DNA of 38,070 bases. Source: Clostridiales bacterium (GTDB lineage Bacteria > Bacillota > Clostridia > Lutisporales > Lutisporaceae). Shown in pieces: positions 31,365-38,070 of this stretch. Every line of letters starts with the position of its first letter. The stretch's first letter is position 1. The notes beneath the pieces were generated by a model. It did not search any database. It was given only the letters and a program-made list of their open reading frames with translations, and was not told where the DNA came from. The position numbers and the translations under genes are program-made. Where the stretch lies: NCBI GenBank assembly GCA_012521375.1, contig JAAYMO010000234.1, forward strand, positions 1 to 38,070, given 5' to 3'.

Positions 31365-32087
31365 CTAAAGTGGTTCAAAAAATCCTATCTGTCGCTTGCC
31401 CAATTTGAAGTATTGAACACGTTCAAAAGACTTGTGTTTTAACTTTGACTTTTTATCAGCTACTATAACTAATACAGACCTTTTTTTATCAAGTGCTTTG
31501 TAGCAATTCTCAAATAGATTTTCTAGTGGATTATTATTTCTTCCTTCCCAACTAACAATATTTCCATAGGGAATATCTGTAATAATAATATTCACATCTT
31601 TAATAGGAAAGTCTCTTATATCTGTAATATCTCTTTTCATACATCTTATCTCAATCTTCTTTGCTCCTATCAAGGTTTCCAAATAATCTATGCTTTTCAA
31701 TGCCTCCATATGAGATTCTTTTCCAAATTTTTTTATGTATTCTTCGATTTCTTTTTTTCTTTTATTAAGTCCTTCTTTTGAAAGCAAGGAAAGATTTTTC
31801 CTTGCGGTTTCTAGCACATAATCATCATAATCAGTTGCTATAAGTTCTAAAATTTTATCATAATGCAAAAACCCGATAGTTGTAAGCAAAAAACCTCCTC
31901 CGCAGCATGGATCATAAATTTTGTATGGACTATAAACTCCCTTTTTTTCAAGAATATCAAAACATCGCTGAGCTATCTCGCTTGCCAACCTGACAGGAAA
32001 AGCCGTTGTATTTGCAGCATTATATAACACTCGCCCGCTTGAAAAATCACTGAAATCTCTTTTATCCGTTTCAAATTTATACTTCAT
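31365..32087 (-). CDS. rRNA methyltransferase, AviRa family
   Basis: SSGRVLYNAANTTAFPVRLASEIAQR, YDPCCGGGFLLTTIGFLH, LIATDYDDYVLETARKNLSLLSKEGLNKR, IIITDIPYGNIVSWEG - matches recalled AviRa throughout. Confidence 0.85.
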   Translation of the reverse strand: MKYKFETDKRDFSDFSSGRVLYNAANTTAFPVRLASEIAQRCFDILEKKGVYSPYKIYDPCCGGGFLLTTIGFLHYDKILELIATDYDDYVLETARKNLSLLSKEGLNKRKKEIEEYIKKFGKESHMEALKSIDYLETLIGAKKIEIRCMKRDITDIRDFPIKDVNIIITDIPYGNIVSWEGRNNNPLENLFENCYKALDKKRSVLVIVADKKSKLKHKSFERVQYFKLGKRQIGFFEPL

Positions 32088-32285
32088 TCCGGTAAAGTCA
32101 CCACTTTTTCTATAAAATAATTATAACTCTTACTTTGCCTCTTATTCAGCTTAAAATCATATACCTGTTTTTCCATTAAAAATACTCAAATACTCTTCGA
32201 GTTTCCAATTCTATCTTTTCTTTCGTATTTGGAACAGAGATCAAAGAAGAATAACCTATAAATTCTAATCAATCACGTATAAGTC

Positions 32286-32936
32286 TTAAGGCTCATTATT
32301 TTCAGCAACCTTATTCTTCCTCAATATATCTATTCCATTAAATAAAAGATAGAAGGCAACTATAATGCAACCTAAAGCATCAATATACTGGGTAACGGGA
32401 TGATTTGGTGCAATTGATACTGAAGTAAGTGCTGATACAACACATATATCAACAGAAGCCTTTGCTCGATACAGTTTCTCCTGACCTGCAATTACGGAAT
32501 TATATTTCTCCCGTATCATATTTCTATAGCGCCACCAAAACCATAAGTTTGTTATTACACCTAAGATTGCTATAATTAATCCCAAAACTACATTCCCATT
32601 AGCTTTATATATAAAGAAACGAAATACTCCGACAATAAACATTGCTATTCCTGAACACATCATGGCACCGAAAACAGTTAGATTAGCTATACGCTCCATG
32701 TGATTGCGATAGGTATCATCAGACTTCACACTATGCTTAAGTTTTCGATAAATCCACCAAGATACAAACAAAGCAACCAATTCCGAGGTACGTCGCAAAA
32801 AATCAGCTATTTGTGTTGCAGAATGACTTAATACCGCAGGAATGCCAGTTACAATTGGTCCAGGTGCGCTTAACACAAGAGACATCAGCATCACTTTTTC
32901 ACGATTAGAGGATTCATATTCATTTAAAGCTTTCAT
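32286..32936 (-). CDS. Cation-diffusion-facilitator-like membrane protein (short; TM domain only)
   Basis: ATQIADFLRRTSELVALFVSWWIYRKL and LYRAKASVDICVVSALTSVSI...IDALGCIIVAFYLLFNGIDIL resemble the CDF TM domain; no C-terminal cytosolic domain. Confidence 0.65.
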   Translation of the reverse strand: MKALNEYESSNREKVMLMSLVLSAPGPIVTGIPAVLSHSATQIADFLRRTSELVALFVSWWIYRKLKHSVKSDDTYRNHMERIANLTVFGAMMCSGIAMFIVGVFRFFIYKANGNVVLGLIIAILGVITNLWFWWRYRNMIREKYNSVIAGQEKLYRAKASVDICVVSALTSVSIAPNHPVTQYIDALGCIIVAFYLLFNGIDILRKNKVAENNEP

Positions 32937-32937
32937 A

Positions 32938-33663
32938 CTATACCCCCATTAAAGAAAATAATATCATAAGTGAAAATATGGGAAATGCTGTTGCTAAGGG
33001 TACAGTAATTGTATCCATTCCGTTACGGGATACTAGTTCAACTATTGCACATATTGGTGCAACAAGGAAGGCTCCTGATAAGCATAAATACCAAGGCATT
33101 GAGGTATAAATCATAAGGCAGATAAGTATTGCAATAGCAGATACGAAATACATAGCAATTGTTCCTTCCCTAGTTTTAGTTCCTTCTACCCATCGATGAT
33201 TAATAGGATGGCGGCCAAAGGCTTTTCCAACCAGAGCCGCTGCTGCATCTCCAAAACCCCAGGCCATAACTGAAACAATAACAATAAACTTCCATTGCTC
33301 TCCCATCAATCCCCAAAATATAGCAATAAGCACTGCCATCATAAAGAAAACAATTAATAAACTTAATTTTATCTCGCCTTTTTTACGTTGAATCAGTATC
33401 TCCATTACCTTAGGAAATCTTTCAGTATAAGCTATTACCGGATACAAAACTAAGGCAAACACTATGACCGTATACATTGCTAGATACCATGTATCGAAGG
33501 CATATAGAAGCACCAACACCGATGAAACACACGTCATATGGAGAAGTTTTCTAAATAGCTCTTTTGGAGGCTTTAAATATGCTCTAATTATTAAAAGCAG
33601 TAAAACGGCAATTATATAATATCCAATAAAAAGCCCAAATCCAGACATAAACTCACTTAGCAT
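32938..33663 (-). CDS. CTP-dependent lipid kinase-like membrane protein (SEC59/DGK1/VTE5 family)
   Basis: PPKELFRKLLHM and WGFGDAAAALVGKAFGRHPINHRWVEGTKTREGTIAMYFVS. Confidence 0.82.
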   Translation of the reverse strand: MLSEFMSGFGLFIGYYIIAVLLLLIIRAYLKPPKELFRKLLHMTCVSSVLVLLYAFDTWYLAMYTVIVFALVLYPVIAYTERFPKVMEILIQRKKGEIKLSLLIVFFMMAVLIAIFWGLMGEQWKFIVIVSVMAWGFGDAAAALVGKAFGRHPINHRWVEGTKTREGTIAMYFVSAIAILICLMIYTSMPWYLCLSGAFLVAPICAIVELVSRNGMDTITVPLATAFPIFSLMILFSLMGV

Positions 33664-33820
33664 TTATTATTTCTCCTCCTTTAAGATTCAGAAAGCCAAT
33701 ACTATATGAAATTTATTTTTGGCAACATAGCATTTAAAAACATTCAGGATAAAATTATTACATGCATCATAATATTGCAGAATTAGACGAATATCACCAA
33801 GCTTTTGTAATTTTAATTAA

Positions 33821-35899
33821 TCAATTTGCAGACATTTCAGTAATGCTCAATACGTAACCATCCTTTGTTTCTATTCTAAAGGGCACTTTAGCAGCATTAT
33901 CTGAATAAATGTTTAGATATCTAATAAATTCGTCTTTATCTTTAGTGCTGTAGAATCTGACTTCATCCATTCCAACAGAGTTATTTCCCCAATCAATGAA
34001 GTTATATTCTGTCTTCTCATTTACCAAGAAAGCAAGGTTATCCTCTCTAGGATTATAAATGTAGTATCCGTTAGGCATATCATAAGCTTTAATATCTAAC
34101 TCTTCTATCCTTTTAGTATCCTCCAAAGTTATCCATTCAATTGGGTCAAAGTGGAATAAATCAGGATGGGACACAGCAAAATTGGATATAAATCCAATAT
34201 ATGTACTAATTGGTGTTTGCAAAAAATCATCCACCGATACATTATAAATCAATTCAATCATTTCATCACTGGGCTGGCCTAGCGTTCCATGAATAAAATC
34301 GAGAGCAACATCCAATGGTTCCAAAAGCCATGGATGATGACCATTATCGCACTGTTTCTGTAATTCAGTGTAATAGTCAGCTAATGAGTTATCAACCTGT
34401 GGGTCATTATAATACACTGTTCCGTTACCATCCATCCATCTTTCCACACACCATATGCCCCGGCTACCTTTAGTTGCAGGCTGTGATAATAGAGCTTGAG
34501 CCGTTTCACCTGTAGAAAGCTTAAACTTTGCAATTACATGTTGTCCAGTAAAAAATTCCTGCGGAAGATACCCAGATAACTCCAAAAATTGCCTCAGTGC
34601 AATTTCCTGGCTCGATAACAAATCACCCATCTCACCGTTCCAAATTATACCTAAAAATTCTGGTTTTCCATCCTTATAGGAAAAAACCATAACAGGTTTG
34701 CCCATGCTGCTATCTTCAGTAATCCAGCCATCTACTTCATTCATTCCCCCTGCTAGCACAACGTTTTGGATGTTATCAGGCTTTAATCTGTATTCAATTG
34801 ACCATAACTCAATAGGATAGTTCATTAAATCATAAAACATAGCTAATTTATTAAGTGATGTTATCTTATACTCAACAACTTTAAAATTTTGATACTCAGC
34901 CTTTTCATAATTCTCAATAACCTGTTCTACATACCTATTTGCATAATCTTCTATTGTAAGTATTTCATTCTTTGGATTGGAAAGGAGGCCAAAAGAAAGA
35001 ACTGCAATGCCAATCACCGCTATAATTATAACCCAGAACACAGGCTTTTTGTAATTCATTACATTTTTGATACGGTTTTTGGTGTCGCCTTCACCAAAAG
35101 CAAGCGGATTTGCTTTTAAAGTTCTTCTTCCTGTGGTAAGTGACAAAAGAGATGATGAATATTCTTTTTTTACACCAACGCCCAGTTTTCTTATAACTGC
35201 CTCATCGCATGACATTTCCATATCCTTGCCACTTTCAAAATAGGCTATCCATACCAGAGGATTAAACCAATGGATACATAAAGCCAAATAACCAATTATT
35301 CTGAATACATGGTCAAATCTTCTAATATGTATTTGCTCATGAAGTAATATATATCCTTTTTCTGATTCCGATAATAACATTGGTAGATAAATCTTGGGGC
35401 GGATAATTCCAAGTACAAAGGGTGTATCTACCCCATTTAGAAGATATATATTATCCCTGTCGTATACTGCATTTTTAAGTTTTCTTTTCAACCTCAAGAG
35501 GTCTACTAGACTATATATTAAGAGCACCAAAACCCCAATCATCCACAGTGTCTCACCTATATTAATCCATATTTTCATTGGGTTTACACTTTCGTATATA
35601 GTCACCGCCGGAAGAGATGAATTAGTAAAATAATCAACATTTATTATTCCTGTATTAACTTGGGAAGCACGGGTATACAGAATATCATAAGATATAGGCT
35701 CCGGATTAACAGGAATAAAGCTTAGCATGCTTTCAAAAGAAATCGGAAGTAAGAGTCTGAATAATGCCACAGCCCATAGGCAATAAGAAAAGATTGTTGG
35801 AGCTTTCTTCAAAAAAAGCCTTGCTGCCAGCACAAACAGTATGACTACACTTCCAATGTAACTCATATTGAGAATCTGTAAAAAGAGCCTTTCCAACAT
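33821..35899 (-). CDS. M56 family metallopeptidase, BlaR1/MecR1-type
   Basis: Multi-TM N-terminus with LLHEQIHIRRFDH (HExxH) and ESGKDMEMSCDEAVIRKLG; C-terminal extracellular part not penicillin-binding by eye. Confidence 0.92.
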   Translation of the reverse strand: MLERLFLQILNMSYIGSVVILFVLAARLFLKKAPTIFSYCLWAVALFRLLLPISFESMLSFIPVNPEPISYDILYTRASQVNTGIINVDYFTNSSLPAVTIYESVNPMKIWINIGETLWMIGVLVLLIYSLVDLLRLKRKLKNAVYDRDNIYLLNGVDTPFVLGIIRPKIYLPMLLSESEKGYILLHEQIHIRRFDHVFRIIGYLALCIHWFNPLVWIAYFESGKDMEMSCDEAVIRKLGVGVKKEYSSSLLSLTTGRRTLKANPLAFGEGDTKNRIKNVMNYKKPVFWVIIIAVIGIAVLSFGLLSNPKNEILTIEDYANRYVEQVIENYEKAEYQNFKVVEYKITSLNKLAMFYDLMNYPIELWSIEYRLKPDNIQNVVLAGGMNEVDGWITEDSSMGKPVMVFSYKDGKPEFLGIIWNGEMGDLLSSQEIALRQFLELSGYLPQEFFTGQHVIAKFKLSTGETAQALLSQPATKGSRGIWCVERWMDGNGTVYYNDPQVDNSLADYYTELQKQCDNGHHPWLLEPLDVALDFIHGTLGQPSDEMIELIYNVSVDDFLQTPISTYIGFISNFAVSHPDLFHFDPIEWITLEDTKRIEELDIKAYDMPNGYYIYNPREDNLAFLVNEKTEYNFIDWGNNSVGMDEVRFYSTKDKDEFIRYLNIYSDNAAKVPFRIETKDGYVLSITEMSAN

Positions 35900-35901
35900 A
35901 T

Positions 35902-36264
35902 CTAATCCTCCCTATATCCATCAATTAATTTTTGTATCTCCTGGACTTCCTTATCACTTAGCTTTTTATGGCGTGTAAAAGCTGCTATAAACCTTGGCAA
36001 TGAACCTTCAAAGGATTCCTCAAGAAACATCTCTCCTTGTAACGTCAAAAATTCATCTCTTGACATCAAAGAAATGACCGTTCCATTCTTATTCTTAAAT
36101 AAACCCCTATCGCAAAGCCGTCTAAGCATTGTATAAGTTGTTGTCCGTTTCCAATTAAACTCCTGAGCACACAGTTCAGTAAGCTCCCGGGATGTCACTG
36201 GTTCATGCTCCCAGATTAAATCAGCAAACTTTTGTTCCATTTCACCTAATTTATATTTTTTCAT
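35902..36264 (-). CDS. BlaI/MecI/CopY family transcriptional repressor
   Basis: MKKYKLGEMEQKFADLIWEHEPVTSRELTELCAQEFNWKRTTTYTMLRRLCDRGLFKNK; start at 36264 placed after SD AGGAGG, 27 nt downstream of the ORF-track start. Confidence 0.95.
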   Translation of the reverse strand: MKKYKLGEMEQKFADLIWEHEPVTSRELTELCAQEFNWKRTTTYTMLRRLCDRGLFKNKNGTVISLMSRDEFLTLQGEMFLEESFEGSLPRFIAAFTRHKKLSDKEVQEIQKLIDGYRED

Positions 36265-36279
36265 AATTATGTACCTCCT

Positions 36280-36331
36280 GTCTACTGCCATTAGACAACA
36301 ATAGTCTAACTCTATTAGACAAGCATGTCAA
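36280..36331 (-). promoter_or_regulatory. blaI-blaR1 promoter overlapped by twin operator dyads
   Basis: GTCTAC-TGCCA-TTAGAC (36280-36296) and GTCTAA-CTCTA-TTAGAC (36304-36320); minus-strand TTGACA (36326-36331), 17 nt, TAGACT (36303-36308). Confidence 0.8.
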
Positions 36332-36347
36332 GCAATCTGAATAAAAA

Positions 36348-36379
36348 ATACTGCCTTTAATCTCAATCAATGGCAGTAT
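36348..36379 (-). terminator. Intrinsic terminator of the 89-aa membrane protein gene
   Basis: Minus strand ATACTGCC...GGCAGTAT followed by TTTTT. Confidence 0.75.
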
Positions 36380-36506
36380 CTTTATAAAAACTATCAAAAT
36401 AGGCTAGTCGCTATTTATGCATTATGAAACAATTATTCTAATTATAAATATTAGAGCTGTTCTGGCTAACTTCACAAATAAGAATGATGTGTCAATCAGT
36501 TTATTA

Positions 36507-36776
36507 TCAATTTTTATTCTTATACTCCTTGTACTCCCTATAAGACTGTTTTAAATATGGTATAAACATTATAAATAATACTAATATAGTCATCATGTCT
36601 AAGACTGATTTTAAAGGTTCTTGAAGAGTTCGATACACATTTAAACTTCCTGAATAAAATGCAGTACACCAAGATAAAGCTGCAAATATTAAATATATAT
36701 TCTGTTTTGACTTGCTAAAAGAATAAAAGCAGTATACAGCTATAGGTACAAAAATCAATACCCGACCAATATCCAT
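36507..36776 (-). CDS. Small hypothetical membrane protein, 89 aa
   Basis: ORF with predicted hydrophobic segments and own terminator; no family recognised. Confidence 0.55.
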   Translation of the reverse strand: MDIGRVLIFVPIAVYCFYSFSKSKQNIYLIFAALSWCTAFYSGSLNVYRTLQEPLKSVLDMMTILVLFIMFIPYLKQSYREYKEYKNKN

Positions 36777-36914
36777 ATCAATTCTCCTTCCTAGTAAAAG
36801 GTGAAATATAGGATCATAACTTATTTTTTATTGGTCATAAATCTACTTATGCTCATTGTTTAACATTTGTCCATAGATTTCCTGATGAGTAGAAATGTGT
36901 TTTATGTCGGAAGA

Positions 36915-37982
36915 CTATTTTCTATTATAAATTGTTTTAATTTTGCTTACTGATGCGATTCTATCTTCAGCCATTTTATCAGCGGCCTTATATGTTGGAA
37001 TGCCTTCCTTTTTGGCCAGCTCAAACACTTTCTTGCAGGCGTCATAAATTTTTGCAGTGTTTTTCATGGCATTTTCTTTGCTATATTCACGTCCTGATAT
37101 ATCATCAATTATATTGATAACACCGCCGCTGTTTATTATATAATCCGGTACATAAAGTATTCCTTTTTTATGAAGAATATCACCATGTCTAGGCTCGGCT
37201 AATTGGTTGTTAGCTGAACCAGCAATAATTTTGCATTTTAATTGTTCTATTGTTTTGTCATTTATTATGGCACCTATGGCGCAGGGCGAAAACACATCAC
37301 ATTCTACTCCGTATATTTCATCCAGCCCTACAGCAATTGCACCTAATTCTGCTACGGCTTTATCAATTTTTGTTTTATCCCTTGATGTTACTATTAATTT
37401 GGCTCCAGTTTCATACAATAAATCTGCCAGGAGTCTCCCTACAGCTCCTAATCCTTGAATTGCCACGGTTTTCCCTTTCAAATCATCGCTGCCATAAACT
37501 TCATTAACAGCTGCTTGCATTCCTTTAAAAACTCCATAAGCTGTCATCGGTGAAGGATTGCCACTTCCTGTCTCCAAACCCACTATATAATTCGTTTCAC
37601 AACTAATATATTCGGCATCCTGCTGTGTCATATTCATATCTTCACCAGTTATGTATCTGCCGTTTAGTCCTTCAACAAATCTTCCGAAAGCTCTAAACAA
37701 TGCTTCGCTTTTTATCTTTTTTGGATCACCTATAATAACTGCTTTCCCACCGCCAAGATTTAATCCTACAGCCGCATTTTTATATGTCATACCTCTGGCC
37801 AATCTTAAGGCATCTATAACCGCTTCTTCTTCAGACTCATAATCGTAGATTCTTGTCCCGCCTAACGCCGGTCCTAAAGTAGTATCATGAATAGCGATAA
37901 TTGCTTTTAACCCGGAACTTTTATCCTGACAAAACACTAGTTGCTCATAATCATATTCTTCCATTTTACTAAATATATCCAT
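36915..37982 (-). CDS. Glu/Leu/Phe/Val dehydrogenase, leucine dehydrogenase type
   Basis: [100 protein letters not shown]. Confidence 0.93.
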   Translation of the reverse strand: MDIFSKMEEYDYEQLVFCQDKSSGLKAIIAIHDTTLGPALGGTRIYDYESEEEAVIDALRLARGMTYKNAAVGLNLGGGKAVIIGDPKKIKSEALFRAFGRFVEGLNGRYITGEDMNMTQQDAEYISCETNYIVGLETGSGNPSPMTAYGVFKGMQAAVNEVYGSDDLKGKTVAIQGLGAVGRLLADLLYETGAKLIVTSRDKTKIDKAVAELGAIAVGLDEIYGVECDVFSPCAIGAIINDKTIEQLKCKIIAGSANNQLAEPRHGDILHKKGILYVPDYIINSGGVINIIDDISGREYSKENAMKNTAKIYDACKKVFELAKKEGIPTYKAADKMAEDRIASVSKIKTIYNRK

Positions 37983-38070
37983 ATATTGTACCTCCTTTTA
38001 TAAATGTATTCTTATGGTTTATATTATATTAATTAGCTTGTAATTGGTCAAACGTTAGGCCGCTTGGAAT

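Noticed and set aside
33783-33788. Extra TTAGAC half-site downstream of the M56 gene
   Set aside because: No partner GTCTAM at 5-nt spacing; single hexamer expected by chance.
1-38070. CRISPR arrays, transposases, prophage genes, toxin-antitoxin or other defence islands
   Set aside because: Looked for regularly spaced repeats and typical proteins; none seen. The many AT-rich direct repeats are low-complexity background.

Overview
AT-rich chromosomal segment from a Clostridia/Tissierellia-like Firmicute. Its backbone is the conserved block dgt - yaiI/yqxD (DUF188) - dnaG - rpoD(sigA) - tRNA-Asn - tRNA(CAU) - trmK - Nif3-like - C4 zinc-ribbon coiled-coil - rnpB, all on the minus strand. Around it are: amino-acid/peptide catabolism genes (AbgT transporter flanked by two M20 amidohydrolases, tryptophanase, leucine dehydrogenase); a chemoreceptor; a five-gene NEW3 / ABC-2 / ECF-sigma / membrane-protein gene string; surface proteins (SLH-GH18, YcdB/C-SLH); an AviRa-type rRNA methyltransferase; and a BlaI/BlaR1-type (M56) regulatory pair. 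The most interesting signals not in the ORF track are: (1) a glycine riboswitch with a degenerate-looking second aptamer and a terminator, on the minus strand at ~10704-10955, directly upstream of a multiply frameshifted gene of the UPF0126/TRIC family (Pfam Gly_transporter); (2) an S41 protease homolog that appears to lack both catalytic residues; (3) a two-domain class II aldolase whose second domain has lost all metal-ligand motifs; (4) twin GTCTAM-N5-TTAGAC dyads over the blaI promoter; (5) a consensus promoter in front of rnpB. No CRISPR array, transposase, prophage or clear defence system was seen. Everything is from reading the sequence and recalled family motifs; no searches were run.
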